Assembly: GCA_964480365.1 (NCBI GenBank) | Contig: CAYZPM010000002.1 | Location: forward strand, 95,948 to 159,947 | Direction: 5' to 3' | DNA from: CAIQPV01 sp964480365 | GTDB taxonomy: Bacteria; Pseudomonadota; Gammaproteobacteria; Burkholderiales; Gallionellaceae | Length of the DNA: 64,000 bases | Shown here: in pieces, positions 1 to 7,661 of the stretch | Position numbering within the stretch: position 1 is the stretch's first letter | Layout: each line of letters starts with the position of its first letter | Program-made: the position numbers and the translations under genes | The notes under the pieces: generated by a model | Database searches by the model: none | What the model saw: only the letters and a program-made list of their open reading frames with translations | What the model was told of the DNA's origin: nothing

Positions 1-490
1 CCAAGTCCTCTGCAAGCACCGGCATTGTTTGCGTACTTGGCTCATCCGACTGTATTGAAGCTGTTTGAACCTCTACTACGTTGGCAACAGAAACCGTTGT
101 TGGAGTTGTATCGGCTGGGGCTATTTTCGCGCCTATTTTTGGCTTTTTTTCGGATTGTCCTCGCGAGACATCATTCGCCACACGCTCCACGGCAGCACGA
201 AACTCATTCACCTTGATGGGTTTGACCAGAACTGCATAGGCATTCGGAACTTCTATCGCTTTGACGGATAGTACGATTGAAGGACGACCGGGGTTTTTGT
301 TCCGGTATTCTTCCCACTGGGCTTGTGCGCCAACTCCATCCAGATCGACGATTACCGCTGAGGCCGAGAAACCATCGGAAAACTCGCAAATACCTTTTAT
401 TGGGCCATCAAATATCATGGCCAAAGTATCGCGCAGACGCTGATTGGCGCCGATAAGATCAACTTTAACGGGAGTATTGACCTGACTCAT
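1..490 (-). CDS. Receiver-like signalling protein, C-terminus cut by the window edge
   Basis: An open frame on the minus strand starts at the ATG at 490-488 and runs off the left edge (163 codons visible). Residues 1 to about 120 resemble a response-regulator receiver: a hydrophobic first strand (VKVDLIGAN), a candidate acceptor in IVDLDG, and a conserved-type lysine in LVKPIKVNEF. The acidic pair at the end of strand 1 is absent, so metal binding and phosphorylation are doubtful. A Pro/Thr/Ala-rich linker follows and leads out of the window, probably to another domain. The start lies just downstream of the TPR gene's stop, so the two are probably co-transcribed. The function of the missing part cannot be seen. 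Confidence 0.7.
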   Translation of the reverse strand, partial: MSQVNTPVKVDLIGANQRLRDTLAMIFDGPIKGICEFSDGFSASAVIVDLDGVGAQAQWEEYRNKNPGRPSIVLSVKAIEVPNAYAVLVKPIKVNEFRAAVERVANDVSRGQSEKKPKIGAKIAPADTTPTTVSVANVVEVQTASIQSDEPSTQTMPVLAEDL

Positions 491-492
491 GG

Positions 493-1182
493 CTAAATAC
501 CCAATGACCCCATCAACTCATTCCAAAGCTTGCGCGCTTCCGCATCTAATGGCCCCAGATTGGCAAGCATGCGTACCGCCGCCTCACTGTTGCGCGACCG
601 ACGGTAGATTTCATGCAATTCTGATGTCAGCTCCAGATTGCCGGGATCTTCCGGCAGTGCCTGCTCAAGCAATGACTGAGCAAGCTCAACCTGACCTTCT
701 TCCAGATATTCATGCACTTCCTCCAACAGGCTTTTTTCCACCTTATTAAAGGATGGACGAATTCGGCTGACCAGCGGAAGATTATTTGAGGAATCAGGCG
801 AATCCGTTACCTCTTCAAATTTCTCGCGCAGTGCCTGAATCTGTGATGGCGTCAGAACTGCGCCGCACCTTTCCAGCAAATCTGCACGCAGATCCGCCCC
901 CTTGTTTCCGAGGGTTGCGAAAATATCCGTTAAGGCCGTATATACAAGATCCGAGCGATTGTCGGAGCGTGCCAGCAGGATTCTATGAACATGGGAAAGA
1001 AGATCGCGCTTGTGCTTGCTGACATGATAGTGCAGAAAATTAAGATAACGCCGACGTAAGGCGGGTGTAGAAAAATGAGGACAAAGATCGTTGCCACAGT
1101 CAAAGAAGGTGGGTTCCCATTCTTCATGAAGAGAACCCTCTGACTTGCTACCTGCACTTCGCACCAAAGTTTCGATAGTCAT
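493..1182 (-). CDS. TPR-like protein of a signalling operon
   Basis: A 229-residue soluble protein with no signal peptide or membrane segment. The N-terminal half is helical and basic (HYHVSKHKRDLLSHVHRI). The C-terminal 90 residues read as tetratricopeptide-like helices (EVHEYLEEGQVELAQSLLEQAL, then PEDPGNLELTSELHEIYRR), resembling the C-terminal FimV/TPR scaffold domain. The start codon overlaps the stop of the mini-receiver gene by 4 nt (ATGA, 1179-1182), and its own stop is 2 nt before the next gene, so the three genes form one translationally coupled unit. A protein-protein adaptor role is inferred; the family was not recognised with certainty. Confidence 0.65.
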   Translation of the reverse strand: MTIETLVRSAGSKSEGSLHEEWEPTFFDCGNDLCPHFSTPALRRRYLNFLHYHVSKHKRDLLSHVHRILLARSDNRSDLVYTALTDIFATLGNKGADLRADLLERCGAVLTPSQIQALREKFEEVTDSPDSSNNLPLVSRIRPSFNKVEKSLLEEVHEYLEEGQVELAQSLLEQALPEDPGNLELTSELHEIYRRSRNSEAAVRMLANLGPLDAEARKLWNELMGSLGI

Positions 1183-1388
1183 ACTAAACCCCCATAAAGA
1201 TCAACAAAATTGGATCGCAAGCCCAGCGTGGATGCCACCCTGGGAATCACCATGCCGAAGCCGTCATTACGAAAAATCTCCCGTGCCTGGCTGCCTGAGG
1301 CATCCTTAATCACCTTGATGTCGGCGAACAGTTGTCTCAACTCATCGCGTTCGATGGAGTATTCATCGGCGATCAGTAATCGGATCAT
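1179..1388 (-). CDS. Mini-receiver protein (69 aa, truncated response-regulator fold)
   Basis: The ATG at 1388-1386 is preceded by a strong Shine-Dalgarno (AAGGAGAG on the minus strand, 1399-1392), so I choose this start rather than upstream codons. Residues 1-35 copy the start of a NarL-type receiver (IRLLIADEYSIERDELRQLF, with the acidic D8-E9). The similarity stops before the phospho-acceptor strand, and the tail ends with LRSNFVDLYGGLV. It therefore lacks the acceptor Asp and conserved Lys. It could be a decayed response regulator, but the good ribosome site and 4-nt coupling to the TPR gene suggest it is still translated. Confidence 0.55.
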   Translation of the reverse strand: MIRLLIADEYSIERDELRQLFADIKVIKDASGSQAREIFRNDGFGMVIPRVASTLGLRSNFVDLYGGLV

Positions 1389-1459
1389 TGAAACTCTCCT
1401 TATTTTACACAGTGTGATATTTACCATTGGTTCATTTCGTCCGGTTTAGGTTCAATCGG

Positions 1460-3136
1460 CTAAATTTCGGTGAAACTGATCCGCTCATAGTCCGAACCTT
1501 TTTCTATACTAAGCTTCATTTTTAGCAGCAGGCTTTTCTTATCCACTTGGATAATTTCAACCACCCGTCCGGGCTTGAACCAATTGCGTGGAATAATCAG
1601 GCTAGCCGGAATTTTCGGCATAGGTACGGTCGGCAGCAACAGCGCCGCGACGAATTTGTCCGACTCAGTGGTGTTGATCCCGGTGGCTTTCATGGCGACA
1701 GCCTGCGGCAAGCCGGGCTGATAACGCACACCCGTTGACAGAGGCGCAATCTCAAGCTCCCTATGCGGCAGGCCGGGCAGGTAACGCACGCCAATGTGCA
1801 GTCGCCCGGTCTGGGTGACTTTGACCCAGCTCACCGTGCCCACCATGAAGGCATCTGCATTGGTTGGGCGCACCGCCACCAACTGGCCTGGGCCGAGGCG
1901 CACGCCGAATTTTCCCTCGCGCAGCAAGCGTGCGCCACGGATGCTCTCATCTTCTATCTGCCAAGTCTCAAGCACCATTCCCATTATTGCCAGATCGTGG
2001 CGATTAGTGTCTGACTGCGCGCTACTCAAAGCGGCGACCTGCTTGCGTGACAGAGTCGCATCCTGGGCGGGCTGTTTGAATGGTCTATTCGCAATGTACG
2101 CGAAGCAACTCTCCATGCCATAACATACCTGCGCTTGCTGCTGGGTCGCACTTTGCCGTTCATCCACACGGCTGTCACGTCCTTCGCACCAATACTGATG
2201 CAGGTAGTTAAGGAACGCTACACATTCTGCACCGTTGCAGTCCTCGCCTAGATCCAGTTGTTGCGGTGATTGGCCCCGCTGCAACTGGATGGTCTTCACA
2301 CGCATCAGCTTGCTGAGTGGCGCCATGACCAGATAGCGAAGTTGATCAGATGGGGTGGTCAGTTGAGATGGTTGCAGGCCTGATGCGCTGTCCAAATTAA
2401 CTGCCAGCGGGGCGACGACACCGTTACTCGCAGCATATCGGCGCTCCACGGCGATGGTCGGACTCCATAGCGTCAGCCAGCGATCCATCAACTTCATCAA
2501 GTGGCGCGGCAAGTCCGCCCGGTAGGCATGGCAAGCGAGTAGAATCTTGGTATAAATGGCATTGCACGAAAAGGTGTGAACTTGGCCGTTTAGATCGTCA
2601 GTTATCTCCTTAAGTTGCCAGCCTTTTCCCTCGCAGAGGGCATATATTTGGTGCAACTGGCTCCACAGCTTGCTATCGAATTCGTAACCATTGTGCAAAT
2701 GCTCGAAAATCTGCAAGCCGATATACAACAAGCAACGCTGGCAGATCAACGCACCGTATACGGCGAGTTGCGCATCACCGGCCATGCAATTTTGCAGGCA
2801 GCGCTGATAGCCGGTGACCATGCCTTGCCACATGCCGACGATGGCGGCAAAGATGGTAAATTCGTCATGGCTCAACGGTAGCTTTTTGGCGACCAGCTTC
2901 TTGGCGTAATCAGCTTGTATGGAGGATACCGCTTCACGCAGCTGTTCCAGCGTATATAGGCGCTCAATACCTCGGATCGGGAAACGGTTGAACTCGTCCA
3001 GTTGCATGCGCAGCACGCCGTGCGCATGGTGCAAATTAGTAAGTTGCAGTTGCCCCAGCCATTTTGCGCAGGTGGTAGCATCTTTGAATGCCGGCTTGGC
3101 GTGGTCGTCGGTAGGGTCGAGCGACAAGGGCTGCAT
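1460..3136 (-). CDS. PilZ-like c-di-GMP-binding candidate, large
   Basis: A 558-residue cytoplasmic protein. The first 380 residues are helical and Cys/His/Trp-rich with no recognised domain. From about residue 385 the sequence reads like a PilZ barrel: DESIRG at 396-401 fits the D/N-x-S-x-x-G motif, followed by a typical closing strand (VGTVSWVKV, then LHIGVRYLPG). The usual RxxxR ligand motif just upstream is not evident. A short internal duplication repeats GVRYxPGLP at about 449-457 and 469-477. It is transcribed towards the receiver/TPR genes, with a 72-nt gap. A c-di-GMP receptor role is inferred from the one motif and strand pattern. Confidence 0.5.
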   Translation of the reverse strand: MQPLSLDPTDDHAKPAFKDATTCAKWLGQLQLTNLHHAHGVLRMQLDEFNRFPIRGIERLYTLEQLREAVSSIQADYAKKLVAKKLPLSHDEFTIFAAIVGMWQGMVTGYQRCLQNCMAGDAQLAVYGALICQRCLLYIGLQIFEHLHNGYEFDSKLWSQLHQIYALCEGKGWQLKEITDDLNGQVHTFSCNAIYTKILLACHAYRADLPRHLMKLMDRWLTLWSPTIAVERRYAASNGVVAPLAVNLDSASGLQPSQLTTPSDQLRYLVMAPLSKLMRVKTIQLQRGQSPQQLDLGEDCNGAECVAFLNYLHQYWCEGRDSRVDERQSATQQQAQVCYGMESCFAYIANRPFKQPAQDATLSRKQVAALSSAQSDTNRHDLAIMGMVLETWQIEDESIRGARLLREGKFGVRLGPGQLVAVRPTNADAFMVGTVSWVKVTQTGRLHIGVRYLPGLPHRELEIAPLSTGVRYQPGLPQAVAMKATGINTTESDKFVAALLLPTVPMPKIPASLIIPRNWFKPGRVVEIIQVDKKSLLLKMKLSIEKGSDYERISFTEI

Positions 3137-3705
3137 GATTCAGGCGGGAATCGAGGTTTGAGGGAAAATCATAGCGCTGCTTTTGAATTTACTGCTCAAT
3201 TCTCGCTCCTCAATCCTGCAAAGCACTCTTTCGATTCCGCCATTATTAGCTTTCTGCCCATCATCGCTGCTCTGAGGTACAATTTAACAAGCTAAATTTG
3301 TATAAATTGGAGGATATTTTTTCATCACTTGTGCTATTTCAGTTATTGACGCGGAAAGTCAAGCCCAGCGCCAAGAACTGTACCACAATGAGAGCAGGGA
3401 AATAAAGCACTCTCCACCGCACACGAAAATCTTCGTATAACGCTGGTTTGATTGCTAACACGATCATTCCTTATATGTATTATATTATGGACGTAACATT
3501 TGCAGTCAATCAAAGATGGGAAATGGGTATTCCTTGACCAACTTTGCATGGACATGAACTCATGAAGTGAAAACTTATTGTAACCCAATAAATACGTACG
3601 GATACCTACGTAGGAATACGTATTAGGCTGATAACCTATCAACTCCCTTCCATTCCACCGGAAAGGGGGAAAAAGCAAATTCCACCGGTTCTTCAAGGGA
3701 ATGCG
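3137..3705. other. Divergent intergenic region, AT-rich
   Basis: This region separates the minus-strand PilZ-like gene from the plus-strand histidine kinase. No convincing reading frame was seen. It is AT-rich around 3450-3500 and contains three TACGTA hexamers close to the kinase gene, listed separately. Promoters for both flanking genes are expected here but no clear -35/-10 pair could be assigned. Confidence 0.5.
3593..3622. promoter_or_regulatory. Three TACGTA hexamers, candidate FixJ-type operator
   Basis: TACGTA occurs at 3593-3598, 3607-3612 and 3617-3622; the middle copy is embedded in the 10-bp palindrome CCTACGTAGG (3605-3614). The cluster lies about 85 bp upstream of the histidine kinase start. 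From memory, FixJ-family regulators favour GTA[A/C]GTAG-like sites, and a FixJ-like regulator is encoded just downstream, so autoregulation is a reasonable inference. Confidence 0.4.
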
Positions 3706-5721
3706 ATGCGCAAGAGTCGAAGTGAACCGGATACGCTACGCACCGAAGCCGAGGCACAACTCGATAATGCGCCTTCACAGCCTCCCGTTCACTCCGCCGA
3801 GGAGCTTATGCACGAGCTCCGAGTGCATCAAATCGAACTGGAAATGCAGAACGAGACGCTGCGGCAATCCCAAGTCATTCTGGAGGAATCCCGCGACCGC
3901 TACGTAGATTTCTATGACTTCGCCCCTACCGGATACCTCACCCTCAACCGCGATGCACTAATAATAGAAGTCAACCTTACCGGCGCCATGCTACTCGGAA
4001 AAGCGCGCGACAATCTGCTGAACCACCGTTTTGCCCCTTTCGTGACCCTCGACGATAGGGACCGCTGGCATCGACATTTTATGGATGTACTGCAATACGA
4101 CAGCAAACAAGCTTGCGAACTGAAAATCCTGAACGGCGATGGATCCCACTTGCACGTCCAGCTTGATTCCCTGCGCATGATAAAAGAGGGCAGGGCACCC
4201 ATGGTGCGCACCACACTGACCGACATCACCGGGCGCAAACTGGCGGAGGCCGCTTTGCATGAAAGCGAAATCCGTCGACACTTGCTTGAACACCAGGCAA
4301 TCGTACAAACCTCTCTGGATGGATTTTTGGTGGTGAGGGCAAAGGATGCGCAGATTTTAGAAGTCAACGATGCATTATGCGGCATGGCTGGTTACTCGCG
4401 GGAAGAACTGCTAACCATGTGCATCCTTGATCTGGAACCTATTGAAACACCGGATGAAATAAAATCCCACATCCAAAAAGTCATGGCAACCGGCCATTTC
4501 CGCTTCGAAACATGCCAGCGTCACAAGCAGAGATACTGGATCAATCTTGAAATAAGTGCCACTTACACAGAAACGAACGGCGGCATATTTTTTGTGTTCG
4601 TCCGCGACATCACCGATCGTAAGCGCGCCGAGGAGGAGCGACGTATCGCCTCTATCGCCTTCGAGTCGCAAGAAGGATTAATGGTGACCGATACGAACAA
4701 AATCATTCTGCGGGTTAACCGGGCATTCTCCCAGTTAACCGGCTATAGCGCGGAAGAGGCGGTGGGCAAAACACCGGCAATGCTTAAATCCGGGCGTCAG
4801 GACGATGCGTTCTATCAGAACATGTGGGCGACCCTGAAGCAGAAACACTTCTGGCAGGGCGAAATATGGAACAAGCATAAAGGCGGCGATATCTACCCCG
4901 AGTGGCTAGCTATATCCGCTGTCATAGCTACCGACGGGAACATCACCCATTACATCGGCGCTTTTTTCGACATCACCGAACGGAAAAGAATGGAGTTGGA
5001 AATATTGGAGCGGCGGAATGAAATGGAATATCTGCAAAAGAAGCATGTCGCCGCCCAAACCGCCGCCGCCATCGCCCACGAATTAAATCAGCCGCTGCTG
5101 GCTATCGCCACATATAGCGAGGCAGCACTCATGCTGATGCATGCTGACAAACCAAATTCCGATAAAATCCGCAAAGCCATCGAGGGATGTGAACGACAAG
5201 CCCACCGTGCCGGGCAATCAATCCGCGAACTACTGGAGTTTTTGAGCACAGAAGAATTTCCTATCCATGTATTTGACCTTAACAAGGAAATCATTGATGT
5301 TCTGGACGCTGCAAAGTTGGAACACGAATTACATTTCGACCCCATTCTCCGGCTGCCGGAGAAACTTCCTTTGGTTCGTGCCAACCGCACTCACGTACAA
5401 AAGGTATTGTTTAATCTGTTACATAACGGCATCGACGCCATGCAGGAGGCTGGTGTGGCACTGCCAGCCATTACCGTGACCGTGCGTACAATGAAAGATG
5501 AAAGCGTTGCCCAAGTGACGATACAGGACAATGGGCCGGGCGTTAAAAAAGAAGATTTTCAGCGGCTGTTTGACCCATTCTTTACCACCAAGGCCAAAGG
5601 AATCGGCATGGGACTGATAATCAGTCGCTCCCTGATCGAGGAAAATGGCGGCCAGCTATGGGTTGATCCGCAAGAAGGTCCCGGCGCCATTTTCCATCTT
5701 ACTTTGCCCTTCGCAACATGA
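3706..5721 (+). CDS. PAS-domain sensor histidine kinase (FixL-like)
   Basis: A 671-residue soluble hybrid of sensory and kinase parts. The N-terminal helical segment (HELRVHQIELEMQNE, about residues 36-50) leads into PAS 1 (about 65-180), PAS 2 (190-305) and PAS 3 (310-430), then the kinase core. The phospho-acceptor helix is IAHELNQPLLAI with His458, the FixL/ThiB-type HExNQPL variant. ATP-binding boxes include N in LLHNGIDAM, DNGPGV and GIGMGL. No membrane segment was seen, so the signal is probably intracellular (redox, gas or small molecule). Its stop overlaps the response regulator start (ATGA, 5718-5721), which marks the pair as cognate. A haem-binding PAS cannot be claimed. Confidence 0.88.
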   Translation: MRKSRSEPDTLRTEAEAQLDNAPSQPPVHSAEELMHELRVHQIELEMQNETLRQSQVILEESRDRYVDFYDFAPTGYLTLNRDALIIEVNLTGAMLLGKARDNLLNHRFAPFVTLDDRDRWHRHFMDVLQYDSKQACELKILNGDGSHLHVQLDSLRMIKEGRAPMVRTTLTDITGRKLAEAALHESEIRRHLLEHQAIVQTSLDGFLVVRAKDAQILEVNDALCGMAGYSREELLTMCILDLEPIETPDEIKSHIQKVMATGHFRFETCQRHKQRYWINLEISATYTETNGGIFFVFVRDITDRKRAEEERRIASIAFESQEGLMVTDTNKIILRVNRAFSQLTGYSAEEAVGKTPAMLKSGRQDDAFYQNMWATLKQKHFWQGEIWNKHKGGDIYPEWLAISAVIATDGNITHYIGAFFDITERKRMELEILERRNEMEYLQKKHVAAQTAAAIAHELNQPLLAIATYSEAALMLMHADKPNSDKIRKAIEGCERQAHRAGQSIRELLEFLSTEEFPIHVFDLNKEIIDVLDAAKLEHELHFDPILRLPEKLPLVRANRTHVQKVLFNLLHNGIDAMQEAGVALPAITVTVRTMKDESVAQVTIQDNGPGVKKEDFQRLFDPFFTTKAKGIGMGLIISRSLIEENGGQLWVDPQEGPGAIFHLTLPFAT

Positions 5722-6329
5722 GCGACACTACCAATATATTCATCGTGGATGATGACGCGGCAGTGCGGGATTCGCTCGCCATGCTGCTGGAAGCTGCCGA
5801 CTATGCCGTCGCAACATTTCCGTGTGCCGATGATTTCCTCAATGTTTGTACTCCAGAAACTCAGGGATGCATCATCCTCGATGTGAACATGCCCAATATG
5901 GATGGCCCAACCTTACAGGAAGAATTAACACGTCGTGGCCTTCGGATACCGATCATCTTTCTTTCCGGGCAAGGCACCATACCGGTAACGGTGCGCACCA
6001 TTAAAGCAGGTGCGGTGGACTTTCTGACCAAACCGGTGGACGGATCGGTATTGCTGGCTCGCGTGCGAGAGGCATTGGAAAGGGGTTCACTGCTGCAAAA
6101 ACAGGCCGAGGTTACTCAATCTATCGCTGCGCAACTGGCAATGCTTACTGAACGCGAGCGGGAAGTCATGATGTTGGTTCTCGCGGGACATACCAGCAAG
6201 GAAATTGCACAACGTATGGACATAAGCTATCGGACAGTGGAAAAACATCGTGCTCACGTCATGCAGAAAACTGGCGCATCCAACATGTTGGAACTCGCTC
6301 GCATCGCTACGTTTCAGGCGCCACAATAA
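5718..6329 (+). CDS. FixJ-family response regulator, partner of the upstream kinase
   Basis: 203 residues: receiver (1-120) plus LuxR-type helix-turn-helix (about 140-200). The acidic pocket D11-D12-D13, acceptor D55 (IILDVNMPNMDG), T/S switch region (FLSGQG) and K105 (FLTKPVDGS) are all present. The output domain carries the typical LTEREREVMMLVLAGHTSKEIA and YRTVEKHRAHVMQKTGA sequences. The start codon overlaps the kinase stop. A transcription factor activated by phosphotransfer from His458 is the natural reading; the TACGTA cluster at 3593-3622 is a candidate target. Confidence 0.9.
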   Translation: MSDTTNIFIVDDDAAVRDSLAMLLEAADYAVATFPCADDFLNVCTPETQGCIILDVNMPNMDGPTLQEELTRRGLRIPIIFLSGQGTIPVTVRTIKAGAVDFLTKPVDGSVLLARVREALERGSLLQKQAEVTQSIAAQLAMLTEREREVMMLVLAGHTSKEIAQRMDISYRTVEKHRAHVMQKTGASNMLELARIATFQAPQ

Positions 6330-6393
6330 ATACCGCGCCTGCAAGCGTTTGTTTTCCGTATTCGCCAAAAGCAGTTTAGGTTTGAATTGTATT

Positions 6394-6408
6394 TGCAACA
6401 AAGTTGCA
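6394..6408. promoter_or_regulatory. Palindrome before the metal-uptake cluster (TGCAAC-AAA-GTTGCA)
   Basis: A perfect 6+6 bp inverted repeat with a 3-bp spacer sits immediately upstream of the Shine-Dalgarno of the leader peptide. The downstream genes (ZIP permease, TonB receptor, TonB/ExbBD) are typical of a metal-starvation regulon. An operator for a Fur-family repressor such as Zur is inferred from position and symmetry, not from a matched consensus. Confidence 0.45.
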
Positions 6409-6421
6409 TTAGGATGACTCG

Positions 6422-6514
6422 ATGAAATCAGTCATGAAGAATCCGTCCATTGCATTCGGCGGCATGGCGCTGGACATCCGGGGCGAATGCCCGCGTTGCT
6501 CCCATTCCCGCTGA
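6422..6514 (+). CDS. 30-aa Cys/His leader peptide coupled to the ZIP gene
   Basis: A short frame starts at ATG 6422 with AGGA (6411-6414) seven bases upstream, a better ribosome site than any in front of the ZIP gene. The peptide ends GECPRCSHSR, giving CxxC plus His close to the C-terminus. Its stop TGA (6512-6514) overlaps the ATG at 6514 of the ZIP permease in a TGATG arrangement, the classic layout for translational coupling. A metal-responsive leader peptide is an inference; it may also be a non-functional upstream frame. Confidence 0.4.
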   Translation: MKSVMKNPSIAFGGMALDIRGECPRCSHSR

Positions 6515-7257
6515 TGAACCCGCTTGCTCAAACCATCGCTGCCGGTGTACTTGCCGGGTTTGCAAGCATGGCTATTGCATTCTTCTTCACTATCCGCCTG
6601 AGTCATGCGTGGCTAACGCGCATGGTCAGCTTTGCTGCGGGCATGATGCTCGCGCTCGCGCTGCTCGACCTGCTGCCGGATGCGCTCAAAAGCGGCATGG
6701 TGGCCAACGACCTGTTCTCGGTGCTGCTGGTGGCGCTGATTGCGCTGTTTGCGCTCGAACACAAACTGCACGTCGGCTGTGGGCACGGAGCCGACAGCGT
6801 CTGCGCCCACGACCTCGCCCGTCCGATCCCAATGGTTCTGGTCGGTGGCGCATTACACGTATTTACCGACGGCCTGATGCTGGGAGCAACCTTCCTGATC
6901 GACCCGGTGCTGGCTTGGGGCATGACTTTTGCCGTTCTGGCGCACGAAGTGCCGCGCGAGGCGGGTGATTTTGCGCTACTGCTCACCGCACAATGGAGCC
7001 GGACGAAGGCGCTGGCCTGGAATGCTGTGACGCGGCTGGCCTGCGTATTTGGCGCCGTCGTGGGCTATCTGGCGCTATCTGGTGCGCGAGAATGGGTACC
7101 TTTCGTTCTCGTAATCGCGGCGGCCAATTTCATCTACATCGCGCTGACCGGCATCATGCCCTGGCTGCGCCAGGGGCGCGAATCGTTCGCATGGCAGGGT
7201 GGTTTCATGATAGCCGGTGCGTTGCTGGTTCGCATTGCTGGCGCATTTTTTGGCTGA
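6514..7257 (+). CDS. ZIP-family divalent metal permease
   Basis: A 247-residue inner-membrane protein with about eight hydrophobic segments. The two family signatures are visible: HVFTDGLMLG (family form HNxxDG) in the fourth helix and HEVPREAGDF (family form HEIPxExGDF) in the fifth. A His/Cys-bearing loop (HKLHVGCGHGADSVCAHD) lies between helices 3 and 4, where ZIP proteins carry metal-binding loops. I use ATG 6514 because it overlaps the leader-peptide stop; ATG 6487 would add nine residues but lacks a clear ribosome site. Zinc or another divalent metal is the likely substrate. It is followed after 12 nt by the DUF2946-like gene. Confidence 0.85.
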   Translation: MNPLAQTIAAGVLAGFASMAIAFFFTIRLSHAWLTRMVSFAAGMMLALALLDLLPDALKSGMVANDLFSVLLVALIALFALEHKLHVGCGHGADSVCAHDLARPIPMVLVGGALHVFTDGLMLGATFLIDPVLAWGMTFAVLAHEVPREAGDFALLLTAQWSRTKALAWNAVTRLACVFGAVVGYLALSGAREWVPFVLVIAAANFIYIALTGIMPWLRQGRESFAWQGGFMIAGALLVRIAGAFFG

Positions 7258-7269
7258 TATGGTTGTGGT

Positions 7270-7611
7270 ATGATTGTCGACACCATGAAGCTTTCCCGCA
7301 CCATTTTCTTTCCGCTGCTGCTCGCCTTCGCCCTGCTGTTCGCCCAGCAAGCCGGGGCAGCGCATGCATTGCGCCATGCGTTTGAAGATTTAACACAACA
7401 GCAGGAAGACAAACAAGCACCGCATTCCAACACCTGCGAGAAATGCGCCGACTATGCGCAACTGGGCAGCGCGCTCAACGTCGGCGCATATGATTTCACC
7501 CCCCTGCTGATATCCGATGAAACGGTGCAACACCGCACCATTTCCTTCCGTTCTGTTCGCACACTTCCCGCCGTAGCGCGCGGCCCGCCCCAGTCCAAAA
7601 GAATCGCATAA
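7270..7611 (+). CDS. DUF2946-like exported Cys/His protein
   Basis: A 113-residue protein with a signal peptide (LSRTIFFPLLLAFALLFAQQAGA) and a small mature part. A His-rich start (HALRHAF) and a CEKC motif suggest metal binding in the periplasm. Short proteins of this type are often annotated DUF2946 or 'hypothetical' and occur beside TonB receptors for copper or zinc. A second possible start is the Met at 7285, directly before the signal sequence. It lies between the ZIP permease and the TonB-dependent receptor, on the same strand. A periplasmic metal-handling role is inferred. Confidence 0.6.
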   Translation: MIVDTMKLSRTIFFPLLLAFALLFAQQAGAAHALRHAFEDLTQQQEDKQAPHSNTCEKCADYAQLGSALNVGAYDFTPLLISDETVQHRTISFRSVRTLPAVARGPPQSKRIA

Positions 7612-7617
7612 CACCTG

Positions 7618-7634
7618 CCCCGCCGATAGCGGGG
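7618..7634 (+). terminator. Hairpin before the TonB receptor, possible attenuator
   Basis: CCCCGC (7618-7623) pairs with GCGGGG (7629-7634) around a 5-nt loop, followed by TGTATGCCTTTATTTT. The T-tract is interrupted and delayed, so this may be a partial terminator or mRNA-processing hairpin setting the receptor level relative to the genes upstream. Confidence 0.4.
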
Positions 7635-7661
7635 TGTATGCCTTTATTTTGGAGAATCACT

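Noticed and set aside
3706..5721. Haem-binding oxygen sensor (true FixL)
   Set aside because: The kinase and regulator are FixL/FixJ-like in arrangement, but no PAS domain could be shown to hold the haem-binding His, so oxygen sensing is not claimed.
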